A stretch of DNA of 64,000 nucleotides, from positions 1,604,501-1,668,500 of the forward strand of contig JAJGOT010000030.1 in NCBI GenBank assembly GCA_022457155.1, in the 5' to 3' direction. The notes under the pieces were generated by a model. It was not told where the DNA came from and did no database searches. It worked only from the letters and a program-made list of their open reading frames with translations. The position numbers and the translations under genes were made by a program. Source of the DNA: Cladopsammia gracilis (Eukaryota > Cnidaria > Anthozoa > Scleractinia > Dendrophylliidae). Positions 41,279 to 55,200 of the stretch are shown piece by piece; within the stretch, counting starts at the first letter, position 1, and each line of letters opens with the position of its first letter.

Positions 41279-42819
41279 AGTTAACGGAAGGTCAATTACT
41301 CTCCCCAGATGACTTTCTAAGGGTTTAAATTCCTGAACTGAACACTGAATAACAGAGTTATATGCGGAGGGTAACATTACAACCAGCACTACTGGCGATC
41401 ATACAAAGACTTTCAGGCGATATTTAAAAGCTTTGCCCGCCTGATGACAACACAGGTGCTTAGTGAACATCTTGTGCAGTTTACATGAAATTAAAATGTT
41501 ATTATTATTATTATTATTATTATTGCTTGAGAATTTTTTAATAAAGATTTATTATTATTATTAATTAGTAGTATTATTAAAATGTGGCTTTAGAGAGCTG
41601 CGGGTCACACACTACGAGTTGATTGTGGGCTGTCGCGTTAAATGTCACCCTGAGAGCCTGAGAGCCTGGAACAGGCTTTTATGTGTACATGTCTCATTAT
41701 CGCAGACAAATTTCGCACAGCTTGTGAATTCAGAGTTGCTGTTTTGACTGTCTTGTTTTCCTTCGTGAAAGGCACGCGAACGTTTTGGCCGGGGTCATCT
41801 TCGGGTCTTTATTGGGCTCGTTCCAAAGATTGAAGGGGCTACTCCGTCGTGGGTATTTTTACGTTTTTGTTGAAACCTGTGGGCGAGCTACGGCATTTTA
41901 AATCCATGAGTGTCGAAAGTACATACATTAGTTAATGCGTGCTCCGGTTTTACATTTTACCCCTTTCAGATTGGTTACGAACACTACTGCCACTATTTCA
42001 AAACCAATGATAGTTAATTTGCTCGCAAGCGTTTTCCCGTGTCTGGCACCTGGCGTGGTTTCTCTAAGTTCAGATTGTTTCATTCGATTGCCTGCGTATC
42101 TTGTGATTTGCAAGAGTGGAAACTTAGTTTGTGGTTTTACGACCCTCAATTGAACAACGCCCCATTAACTTGCACAATATATGACACAAGAAAAATGTAT
42201 TGAAAGTTAACCCTATTTAACCTACAGCTTATGGGCTTTTCTTTTGGTGAGTTCCTAAGCCTGAGGGTGCCCTCCCCTCGTAACTTCAAAAGCATTAATT
42301 AAAAGCTGTGACAATATACTTTTAACAAGTTCTGAAACGTTTAAAGTCAGCGCGGGCACTTAACATCCTGGTCTAAACAGGGCGGATATATATCAGCATA
42401 CAAAACGTTTTCTAGTTAGTTTCAGATGAAATGTTAAAGTCGACAATTCAAAAACAGCAGCTACGTATACGTAAATTAAAATATTCAAACTGAAAGCTAT
42501 CCTGCACTTATCAGCCATTAATCTTGTCCAATAATTTAGATTTTATGGTTGCCTCACTTTTCAACAAATTAAAATGTAACTTGTTTTTGTTGATTATTGA
42601 TAATAAATACTTTTCTTCGTTGATTACTTGATATATAAGTTGTAAATTGTTAAAATTGTTGTTGTAAATCAATGCTGTTATTGCTGTTGTGCCAAACTGT
42701 TTCTTGAGAGAATATAATGCATGCCGGTCTCTTAAACTACGTTAAGCGATTTTTTCATGTGCCTTGTCTAATTAACATGACATCATCTTTGTTTTTATAG
42801 ACAATTGCCGCCATCTTTT
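41279..42819 (-). other. 3' flank of the receptor kinase gene
   Basis: AT-rich. An (ATT)n run lies at 41501-41523. Minus-strand AATAAA occurs at the stop codon (about 42819-42824) and near 41546-41551; either could serve polyadenylation. No other gene recognised. Confidence 0.4.
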
Positions 42820-43006
42820 TTATTTGCTTTCGTCAGCAGTGCTAGCCCCAGGGGGTACGTGGTAGTACGGACTGGATTCATCATGCTTTCCCAGGTCAAG
42901 GTACGGTACATCCTTCTGCATTATCACTTCCAGTTTTTCAATCAGCTGCGAGAAACTGGGACGAGAGGATGGGTCCTGTTTCCAGCACTCACTCATCAGT
43001 TCATGT
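42820..43006 (-). CDS. Receptor kinase exon O: last helices and tail, stop codon
   Basis: Encodes HELMSECWKQDPSSRPSFSQ, LIEKLEVIM and a short tail with PYLDL and SPYYHVPPG, possible SH2-binding tyrosines. TAA at 42820-42822 ends the protein. Confidence 0.93.
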
Positions 43007-46000
43007 CTGTTCAGGATAAAGAAATGAAACTGACGATAAATAATCATATTGAATTATTCAGTAAAGATTTTACGTCTATTGTGAACAAAGAAATGAAAGT
43101 AATTAACAGCTGTTCGCACGAATGCTGTATTTTATAGATCCATTAGCGGAGAAATTGCAAGGACAACTTTGTAAAATTGACACTTTCGATCCATGGCAGG
43201 TTAACCCTCGGACGTACACGCAAACTTATACCGCCACCGTGGTACGGGGGGGGGGGGGGGGGGGGGTTGTTGCAACCTCTCCTTTGGGTTTTTGTGATGT
43301 TGCAATATTTCGGAAATATTTTACGTCTAATGGATAGCCTGTGATGTGCTCTACAAGTTAAGGTAAACATTATGGGTTGTGGCGTTGCTGGGGTTCCGTG
43401 ACGTCATCCAATATGGCCGCCACCTCAGTGATTTTACTACAAATTCAAACTTATCGGAAAAATGCGGAAATTGCAGATATTTTTTTGCTAGAGTTGCAAA
43501 ATAGCATACAATTAAACAATTGCGATAAAAGGTGAAAAACACGCCGCATTTTTATACAAAAATGACTTGACTTCGTGCTGCTTATGACGACATATCTCGT
43601 TGCCGTAGCAACCGGTTGTCGCCAAAATGAGTCTCAAGCTTCTGAAGACGACATGGTCTTGAAAAATTCGGAGAAAAATCTTAAGGGGGGGGGGGGTGGT
43701 GGTGGCGGTGGCATCCCCCCTTGTACGTCCGAGTAGAAGAAGTAGTAGAACAAGGAGCAAAGGACCGCGAACGAAAATGTTGCTGGAGTACGTAGGATCT
43801 ATAGAAGATCTAATCAGCCAAAAATAGTAATACAAACAGTAAGCAAGGCTGATACTATGTAGATCATTTAACGCGACAACGACATGATAGAGCCCAAACT
43901 GAAAGCCACACTGCAACCGTGAACAGCTGTTTCGACCTGGTTGGGTCTCGTCAGCACGGTGTAGCAGCAAAAAGATAGAAAAATCAGCGCGAACGCCAAT
44001 AGTCTACCAAATTTCACGTGGTGATGACCTCAGATGAGCTCGAATTCAAATGTTTGCCAATCTGCCAACGTCACAGCGCGTGACGGATGAGTAATAGGCA
44101 AAGAATTTGAAATATCATGTTGTTGCCGCGATAAAGAAAGTGAGGATAGACACAAACTATCCTTCAGCGATTCACGCATGGGCAAAACTACTCAAGCAGT
44201 TTAAGGCCTGGGTTTAAAGTGTGTTCGGAAAATATGGTTGACACTTAATATCTTGACCGAGAAACCTTAGATCAAAATGAAATTTTCCCTGAATGTTAAT
44301 CTCGATGTTTTCTTTTGCCTTAAAGCAAAAGTTTGGTCACGTGACATGTCACGTGATCAAAATTTTAAAATTACGTAAATCGGCGATTTGGTAGCGGATT
44401 TTCTTTGTATAGTTAAATAAATTAGCTTTTCCGATAAAGGTTTAACATATTTAACCTTCTACGTTTGGAATGGTTGTCCTCAAGTCTTTAAATTACAGTT
44501 ATAAATAATTATAGGTTGAATTTTGGACTGAAAAATGACCTTTGTCCTCATAATTTATTTTTAGAGATTAATGGACACTCATTCCAAACGTGATGGGCTG
44601 GAGATATTTAATCTGCATCAGAAAAGCATTTTTATTTGATGTTTTCTCTTAAACCCGTCACCAATTCGTAAAATATTTGCTATTTTAAGAAAAATGGCCA
44701 CGTGACATGTCACGTGACTTATGCCAAAGCTTATTATACTTAAAAATGTTAAGGACGATAATATCTTTCTATATGCAAAATTTCGGTTCGGTTCCATTCC
44801 GTTTGTAAAAGTTATTACGAATAAACCGTTTTTCCTGGTCAAAGCCCTTGACCCAGGCCTTAAACTACTTGAGTATGTTAGAAAATAAGCAGCACATCGA
44901 TCAGGTCGAAACAGCCCCCCCCCCCCCCGAGGGGTACTCTGCAAATTTTTGGGTGGGGGTGTGCCCTTCGGGACTCTGAGACCCTTAACCTATACTAGAC
45001 CATTTTAGCTGCATTTTCCAACCCTGTTCTAGACTAAACACCGAAAAACCCTACCCTATTCTAGACCAAAACTCTCTGATAACTATACCCTATCCCAGAC
45101 TAAACTGCCTGAAAAACATACCCTTCACAGCGGCACATACCTATATAGCTCATATATGGGAGTACCCCGCCCCCCGGGGGGAAACAGCTGTCCAAGGTTG
45201 CATTTTACCTTTCAGTTTGGGCTTTATCATGTCGTTGTCGCGTACGTAGTATCAGCCTTGCTTACTAATTTTGTTTAATTTTTAATTCGATGATTTCTTG
45301 ACCACAACTGAGCACGAAGACTCTGAGAATAGATATCTAAACTTTTATCCCCTTGCGTTTTCCTAAGCTCATCAGAGGAAAGAAGACCCAGTTAAGCAAC
45401 TTACACTTCATCACTACACATGTCAGGCCTTTCCATACGATAACCAGTCTGGATAAGTCGAAAGAGCTCTGTATTGGTAAACGTAGGATATGGAACACCT
45501 CCTGAATTACAATGCGAGAGAATTTAATACGTTAATGGTAAGCCGATAAGCAACAAGCGTGACAATAACAGCGTATAAGCTGTGCGCGTATTACGTATGT
45601 TGAATAAATGCATATCGTTTGAGTGGTGTATGCTAATTCGTTGAATTCTTTCTTGTACCAATAAAATAACTGGTCGGTTAAGGCTGAGACGAAAACGGGG
45701 AGATAAGGTGACGGGGGTTGAGGGGCCTCGGAACTTCTTTTCATGATTCCTGGATGTGAAAATGAAACAATACATCAGACACGGTGTAAACGTAAACGAA
45801 CCGAGGCAACACCTTTTTGTAAGTGTATGCTTTTAGCCCACCAGGATATTAGAAAGTAGCAGGTGTCTGAAATTGGAAGTAAATGAACGTATAGACAGAT
45901 AAATAATGTAAAATAGTGCATTTTGAGCTCGGAAATAAAATGACAAGAAAAGAGTGATCATATGTCAGGAGCGCGAAAACACGATTCTTCAACGAGAATC

Positions 46001-46244
46001 GAACTCATGCCCTTCCGATAATATAGTTCATAAAACCTAAAAGGTTTACATACCTAAGGTGGCCATTTCCCAGAGAAGAACTCCATAAGCCCAGCTGTGT
46101 AAGAAATGCAAAAGCCACAAGTTAAAATTAGTATTAATCCCGATCAAAAAAGCTCGTTCCAACAAGCCTCTTCATGGTCGAGCGCGGCACACGTGGAATT
46201 TTAGAATTGATAGAGGAAGCCCTACGGTCTACGGTATTTAGTTA

Positions 46245-46281
<37 letters not shown>

Positions 46282-49200
46282 TACACATCAGTCTTGACAG
46301 TGAAAATGCTTTCTTGAAGCGATTCTGGGGCCATCCATTTCACCGGAAGCTTTTTTGTCTTCTTTGAATGGTACACATCCTGATAGATTTGACGCATCAA
46401 TCCAAAGTCTGACACCTTTATGCGATTATCACTGCCAACCAGGACATTACGAGCAGCAAGGTCTCGGTGAACCAAATCTTTTTCGGCGAGATGATTCTTA
46501 AAATGAAGAACAAATAAAGTAACAAAGTAAAAAAGGAAAAGCAAATGTAAAAGTAAGAATAATTAACTATTCACCTCAGTGTCTGTGACTAGTGGTGGAT
46601 GTTTACAGAGCCGTGCAGCGGCGAGGTAAATATCCACCACTGGCCACCGACGCTGAGGTGAATAGCTGTTTTAGTATATACTAAAACAGCGAAATAATGT
46701 AACACGAAAATGATGATTTTTAACTCATTTATTCCTGTTTATAACGATTACAATTTTCGCGCGCAAATGTTTGGAGATGAATAGCACTTGCTATCAGTAG
46801 CCAATCAGTGTGCCAACAGTGCTATCCACTATTTTAGTATATACTCATGTTATCCAACAAATTGACACTATGCCCATGTATGGTCAGTAAACAATCAATA
46901 TCTGTCATGTAAACATGACAGCTTTCCCCGCAGTAAACGTCACTGACCATATTTGGAAGTGTGTTGTTAAGTCCGAAGGCTTTGAGATGGACTCCATATA
47001 ATTGTAATTGTTGCAATTCAGTCTGTGATTGTTGCCGACTGAATTGCAACAATCGTGTTTCTATATAGTTGTAATTGTAATAATTCAGACGCCGATTTAC
47101 CCCTAGCACTCAGAACTTCTCGGTTTAGCAATCGCCGATTTATGTTGAAACTGCGCATCAGATTTCGAACATGTTCTTAACCTCTGCGACATCGCGCGAC
47201 AAATCGCGCCCAAATCGCACTGAAATCGCCGCCCTTTAACACATGCGATTTGAAGATGCAATTTGCGCGCGACAAAGATTGCACAAAAAATCGCCAGTGT
47301 AAACGGGCCGATCTACCCTTTAAAGACCCGTTTACACGGGCCTTAATGCTGATTGATTAGTAACATCACCAGTTGCACGTGTCGGCGACGAATGTTTCCA
47401 TTAAATGTTGAGACATAATTGTTGTAGAATTTGAACTGGTTCACTTTTTCTGCAACAGTCGGCGATCGTCACCGACTGAATTACAACAATTACAACTCGC
47501 GTTTCCATTAAGTCGTGATTCTTGTAAGACTTGATCGCCAGTAGTATATATAATGGGGGTTTTACGTCGGGTGGATCATGTGGATCATGTGGATTCATGT
47601 GGATCTGCATAATAAGAGATGTAATATTTAAAAGTGACGTCATTGCGGTAGACAATAGGTGTTAGACGGCTTACCCGAGTCAGTAAAGCATGACGTAAGA
47701 GTTAACGTATGAGACATTTTAACTGTTTTAGCTGTTTAAAAAGGTTTAGCTTAAAAAGACAAGGACAAAACAAGGACACCAGGAACAATTTAAGGACAAA
47801 AAGGACAAGACGAGGACTATCAGGACAAAAGGGACAAACGGGACATATCAAGTCTTAATGCTCTCTGCTCGAGAGGCATTAAGACTTTTATAACTTTACC
47901 GGTAGCTTCAAAGTTCAAACTTTTAATTATACGAACTTACACTGAACTAAATTTGCATGAAAAATTAGCACCTCGGAAAAATAAACAAAAGCAACCAATT
48001 ACATGCGTTACTTAAACAATAAACCCACACTCTGTTTAAGTAAAAATATATTTAATAATAACAAAACGCATTAAGGTTTCATCAAATCATTATGTCAACA
48101 AAAGCTGTTTTATTTAGAACAACTCAAATCCATGTACTACACAAATGAAAAGGAAATCAAGAACAAAATATTAGAATGAAATTACTTTACGGACGCAGCG
48201 CGAATTCACTCTAAGGCCGTATTGCAGCCCTAAAGCTTTGTTGGCTTTTTTCGGAAGCGAAGGTTTCCTCTGATAACGATTTTACGTTTGGTTCATCTCC
48301 GTGTAAGTAAATCCACTTTGTTTTATCGTTTGAATAATGTCTTAATTTAACTGGAGAACTCGGACGGGGGTTGTAAGGATTTTGGGAACTGGTATATTTC
48401 TATAACGTCGCGTTTTTCATCCAAGAAATTTTTATTCGATGCTGTTTTCGCAAATCCTTGATCATATATATTAAAAGTAACTAGATATCCGTGTTTTCTG
48501 TTGTGATCAAATGATAGGGGTACAGGAGGGGTACAGGAGGGGTACAGGAGGGGTACAGGAGGGGTACAGGAGGGGTACAGGAAGGGTACAGGAGGGGTAC
48601 AGGACGGGTACAGGAAGGGTACAGGAGGGGTACAGAAAGGGTACAGGAGGGGTACAGGAGTTTTTACTACCACCTCCTCCACCACCACCACAATTTTATT
48701 GTTTTCACCACCACCACCACAATTCTCCTCCACCACCACCACCACCACCACAATTCTCCTCCACCACCACCACCACCACGATTTTATTGTTTTCACTACC
48801 GCCAGCACCACCACCACCACAATTCTATTGTTTTCACCACCACCACCACAATTCTCCACCACCACCACCACCACCACAATTCTCCTCCACCACCACCACC
48901 ACCACAATTTTATTGTTTTCATCACCACCACAACAATTCTCCACCACCACCACCACCACCACAATTCTATTGTTTTCACCACCTCCGCCACAAATTGTGG
49001 TGGTGGTGGTGGTGGTGGTGGAGAATTGTGGTGGTGGTGGTGAAAACAATAAAATTGTGGTGGTGGTGGTGGTGGAGGAGAATTGTGGTGGTGGTGGTGG
49101 TGGTGGAGAATTGTGGTGGTGGTGGTGAAAACAATAGAATTGTGGTGGTGGTGGTGGTGGTGGTGGTGGCGGTAGTGAAAACAATAAAATCGTGGTGGTG

Positions 49201-52200
49201 GTGTTGGTGGAGGAGAATTGTGGTGGTGGTGGTGGTGGAGAATTGTGGTGGTGATGGTGGAGGAGAATAGTGGTGGTGGTGGTGAAAACAATAAAATTGT
49301 GGTGGTGGTGGAGGAGGTGGTAGTAAAAACTCCTGTACCCCTCCTGTACCCTTTCTGTACCCCTCCTGTACCCTTTCTGTACCCCTCCTGTACCCTTCCT
49401 GTACCGGTCCTGTACCCCTCCTGTACCCCTCCTGTACCCCTCCTGTACCCCTATCATTTGATCACAACAGAAAACACGGATATCTAGTTACTTTTAATAT
49501 ATATGATCAAGGATTTGCGAAAACAGCATCGAATAAAAATTTCTTGGATGAAAAACGCGACGTTATAGAAATATACCAGTTCCCAAAATCCTTACAACCC
49601 CCGTCCGAGTTCTCCAGTTAAATTAAGACATTATTCAAACGATAAAACAAAGTGGATTTACTTACACGGAGATGAACCAAACGTAAAATCGTTTTCAGAG
49701 GAAACCTTCGCTTCCGAAAAAAGCCAACAAAGCTTTAGGGCTGCAATACGGCCTTAGAGTGAATTCGCGCTGCGTCCGTAAAGTAATTTCATTCTAATAT
49801 TTTGTTCTTGATTTCCTTTTCATTTGTGTAGTACATGGATTTGAGTTGTTCTAAATAAAACAGCTTTTGTTGACATAATGATTTGATGAAACCTTAATGC
49901 GTTTTGTTATTATTAAATATATTTTTACTTAAACAGAGTGTGGGTTTATTGTTTAAGTAACGCATGTAATTGGTTGCTTTTGTTTATTTTTCCGAGGTGC
50001 TAATTTTTCATGCAAATTTAGTTCAGTGTAAGTTCGTATAATTAAAAGTTTGAACTTTGAAGCTACCGGTAAAGTTATAAAAGTCTTAATGCCTCTCGAG
50101 CAGAGAGCATTAAGACTTGATATGTCCCGTTTGTCCCTTTTGTCCTGATAGTCCTCGTCTTGTCCTTTTTGTCCTTAAATTGTTCCTGGTGTCCTTGTTT
50201 TGTCCTTGTCTTTTTAAGCTAAACCTTTTTAAACAGCTAAAACAGTTAAAATGTCTCATACGTTAACTCTTACGTCATGCTTTACTGACTCGGGTAAGCC
50301 GTCTAACACCTATTGTCTACCGCAATGACGTCACTTTTAAATATTACATCTCTTATTATGCAGATCCACATGAATCCACATGATCCACATGATCCACCCG
50401 ACGTAAAACCCCCATTATATATACTACTATCGCCGACTGAATTAAATCAATTATAACTATATGGGAACCAGGCTTAACAATTCTTTTCACGACATTTAAA
50501 GATCTTTTATCTCAGCACTTTCAAAATATATTTCATTTAGCTTAGTACATATCCGGAGGTCGAGTGCAAACTTACGAAGTATATGGAGCTCAGCCGAGAA
50601 AACGTTATGCTGCGTCAAAGACGAGAACATTATTTTAGTTTCATTTCCTTTCAGAAAGTTCATTGTTAAATTCACACCGTCGATGATAAAAGCTCGTTAA
50701 GATAGCAGCAATTTCTTCAATGAAAACTTGTTGATTATGCACGAGACGTCTACATGTTTGTAAATAATCGCCTTCAAGCGGTGGTAACTACACTTCAGCC
50801 GTACACTTCAGCGATTCTTGAGATTTCGCCTCAGTGTTTTTTTTTGTGATACCATAACTTAAGGCTTGTACATTATACAACCGTCTCTGTTCTTGTTTTG
50901 ACATGGAACTGGGTGACAATTTCAGTTGTTAAATAATTTATTGCGTTAAATATGCCTCACCAAGCTGGCTACACTTTGCCATCACGAATACACTACACGT
51001 ACCATTCCTTACCCCGTTTAACTCCCAAGAGTTCCAAATTAGTACAAAATTCAAGAAAAATCCAAAATTTCGTTTTGTAAAATATTGAAAAACAATTGGT
51101 ACCATGTAAAAGTACTGCCGAAGAGTTTTCAATAGCCCTTTTCGCGGTTAACCTTTCTCATTTGCATTACAGTAGAATTCAACATGATTGCGAGGTAATT
51201 TCGGGCAGAAACTACAAAATTGCCCGAAATTGCCTCGCAACCACGTTGAATTTTATTGTAATGCAAATGAGAAAGGTTAACCGCAAAAAGGGCTACTGAA
51301 TGGTCAGACCATCATGATAGGATTTCGTCGACAGACTCAAAAGTACTACATTTACATGTCTGAATAAAGTTCACTAACCAAGGTCTGAAAACAATAATAT
51401 AGGTTACTATATTCCAAAACAAAAACCATAATTACCATTCCCTTTGCTATTTGCCAAGCAAAAGTAAATAGTTGTTTAGTTGAAAAGCTGTCCTCATCTT
51501 CAAGTCCATCCTCCTCGAGATTTTCAGTTGAAAGGAACATGGCGCTTGTTTGACTTTTTACCTTTGATGTTGTTGGGATTGTCAGCAAATCTTGTTCAGC
51601 CTAAATGCATAAAAAAACAGTTACAAATTACAAGAAGTAAAGGAAGTGACGAGAGCAATCAAGAGTTTAAGGGTAAAACATGATCCACTGCAGGAGTTAC
51701 TTATACCCCAAGCGTGGTCCCGGTGCAAGGGTGGGGGGGAGGGTGGTTGCATCCCCTCCCCTTGGGTTTTTGCGATGTTACAATATTTCGAAAAGAATTT
51801 ACTTTCAATAGAGAGCCTGTGCGTGGACGCTTTACAATATGAGATAAATATGATGGGTTATGGCGCTGCTACCGCCATATTGGATTTTACTCTGAATATT
51901 TAAATTTGTCAAAAAAATTGCGAAATTGAAAATATTTCTTGCCAGAGTTGTGCTCATTCTACTTGTGACGTCATATCTTGTTATCATAGCAACCGATTCT
52001 CCCCCAAACTTTGCTAAAATGTGTCTCAGAGATAAACAAACAGCTACTGATAAAAATATGTGCTAACTGTAAATGCTCTTGAATGAGAAAATCGAAGATA
52101 AACCTTAAGAGGAGGGGGTGGCATCCACCCTCTCTTGTTCGTCAGAGGGTTATAACTTACTAAATAACTAATTGACTAACTAATGCTATATATGTGTTAT

Positions 52201-55200
52201 TCAATGGGAATGCGAGAAAAATTAATGGGTGGGTTATAAAATAAAACAGGATTAATGGCATTTTCTGCGCACGCGCGAAATTATCGTTTCCTTGCATAAT
52301 ATCTTAGCAGCTTTTTAAATTTTAAATTTTTTTCCGGATAATTACTGAATTTTGTTTTATATTGTTGTATGTAGTCTCTTCTTACTTTGACAGAAGTCGA
52401 CGCAGCTGTCATATCTAGGACAACATCCCTGTTATCTCGTGGTGGAGTCAGTACAATATTCACTGGGGCTGCTGAGCATGATGTCCGGTCTTCCTCAACC
52501 TTTCTAGAAACATCTCCTTTGTTCTACATGATTAAAAACATTGATCATAGTTTGTTTTGTTTTCTATCAATTATTATCATTCTTCTATTGAATGTTATAA
52601 TGTAAAACATTATGTGGACTTCATCCTTACTTCAAGCAGATTCTCAACAGACGATGCTTTGTCCGTGACGTCACAATCATCTTGAAGCATTGCTCCACCT
52701 TCCATCTTCTCTTTGGTGTCATTTTCCTCCAACTGTTCAAGAATAACTTTCTGATCCTGTAAATTATTGTCACATGAATATTAATGGTTTACACCGATTT
52801 CTTTCAATAAGAAAATTAATATCTCGTAAGCAATATGTCGATATTCACTTTTTTCTCTTGCATAGTAATATAACTTTAACGTCAGTGGATTATACACACA
52901 GTTTTTTCACTAAGAAAAACAGTATCTTGCAAATAATAGGATGCAATCAAACAACATCCTTAAGATGTTTAAATATTGCCCTGAGAGCAAAATATGAAAA
53001 ACAACTGGAGGATTAATGAGATTATCTGCAATGCAGTCTTACTTCAAGTACATTTTAATAAGGCGATACTCATTGTTTTTATTTTTTTATTTTATTTTAT
53101 TAACTTCGCCAAACTTGGCAGGGACACCACAACAGCTTGCGCCAATTACTGTGGCCCGTACCCACCTCCCTAGGGATAGGTTGCACACTGAGGGTGGTCA
53201 CAGCCAGGGTTTTGTTACGTCCTCAGTGGTTCTTTAACGTCCCCTACAGTTAGAATGCAAAGAGTTGAAGGAGACAAGGCCAACGGCTTAAAGTCACCAC
53301 CCAATGACGCGATCATCTGAACTGAGACAAGGTTTTTTTAGCACAGACAGCATGATCGTACCAGTTATTTAAAGACACTGGTTAGTGGTCCGGCCGGGAT
53401 TGTCCATACTAACCTCCTTAATTCCTTGTAATGGTATCCATTCCACCTTCCCTTGGATGTGACCTTCACTGACCTGTTCCGCGATAACTGTGTTCTCCTG
53501 CAAAGTTATTTTATGAAATTCAGTGAATTATAAATTTAAATGTTTTTTACTCAGAAAGAAGAAGTTTTGAACTCTACAGTTTCTAAGCTTCCTACAAAAG
53601 ACTTCAAAACAAAATTCCATAAAATCGAACCCAATCCTTGAGCTCACATCATCACGCTGCTGTTAAATATTTGATTCATGGCTTAATGTGGAATGATAAT
53701 GAAAAAAATGTATGCAGTCCATTCCTACTTTCATGATGACGTCGCTATTATTTTGTGATGGGGCCGTGAATTCCTGTTTCACTTGGGTGTCATCTTCTTC
53801 AATCTGTCCCAGAATAACTTTGTTATCCTATGTAAATTAAAGCAAAACTTGATCAATTGAAAGCTAAGTCAAACCTATTTGACCATATTTATACATATGC
53901 GACAAAATGTTATATATACAGTTTAATTTATAATTTTATATTTATTCAGTTCAAGGAGAACACTAATCCCGCCCAGCCGTTAAAAAATGCAATCATTAAA
54001 ATAAAATAAAATAATTCAATGATTTAAACGGTTGGCGGTTTTGAAATAATATGAACCAGGCATAACTAATCAATGATCAATGACATCAATGAGTAATCAA
54101 TGGGTAATCAATGGGTAATCAATTGATTAATCATTGAGTATTGCCAATACTCAATGAGTAATCAATGATTAATCGAAGCCAAAAAATTTTGTGGGTCATT
54201 GATTACTCATTGATGTCATTGATTACTCATTTTACACCAACAGAGACCTTCCAGTATACCCATTTCTCTTCCTGTCACCCACCAGGGGGCAGAAAAGGGC
54301 TCAGGAAAGGTGGAGCCCTGAGACTTTTAAGAGCAAATTCCTCAGCGAAATCATTCAGTGAGAATATCGACAACTTCAAAGCACGCCTCCGTGCTAGAGG
54401 CTACACTCACAATCTCATTGAGAAAATAATTTCCGAGGTAAAATTCAATGAACGGAAGTCATCTTTGCAGCAAAAAAAAAAAAAAAAAAAACGTGCGAAA
54501 AAACAATATTGCCTTTCGTAACAACGTACCACCTGGCGTTGCCTAATCTTAAAAAATATCTTAATGAACAAATGGCATTTAATTCAGAACCAATCATTGC
54601 TAAGAGAAATATACAGAGTCTCCCCTTATCTCATACAAAAAAGGAAAATCCTTGGGGGATATACTTGTTACAGCATGCAAAACTCTAAAGGTCATATTCC
54701 ACGTTATCACGAGCTTATGAGTCGTGTCTGGCCTGTCAACACCTCTTTTCATGCAAATTAATGACTAATCAATGACATCAATGACTAATCAATGACCAAA
54801 AATTTTGTGGGTCATTGATTAGTCATTGAGTACTCATTGAGTATTGACAATACTCAATGAGTAATCAATTGATTACTCATTGATTACCCATTGATTACTC
54901 ATTGATTACATTGATATCATTGATGTCATTGATTAGTTAAGCCTGGTATGAAAGGGCATTTTGGAAATATTTTGCTCTATGCAAATTATTCGCTTTATTA
55001 CTGTTTTGCCTATCATGCCCTAAAATGAGTTTTGATTTACTCCAAAACCGTCTTATAAATTTTCTTTGAAACTTCGTCAACACCTAGTGATAAGTGTGTA
55101 GTACAAAATTTGAAAGTTTCACTATGAAGTGTCAGACTAGGTTATAAGAAAAAAGACATGTTTAATACAAAGGGCAATAGGCTGGCGTTGGAAACCAGTG

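Noticed and set aside
43512..43970. 152-residue minus-strand frame
   Set aside because: It runs through the ends of two inverted-repeat elements and a poly(G) margin; no domain character.
48347..49457. Overlapping open frames of 205-314 residues on both strands, rich in His, Pro, Thr, Val or Trp
   Set aside because: They are translations of CCA/TGG and GGGGTACAGGA repeats inside a palindrome; each strand mirrors the other. No domain or splice structure.
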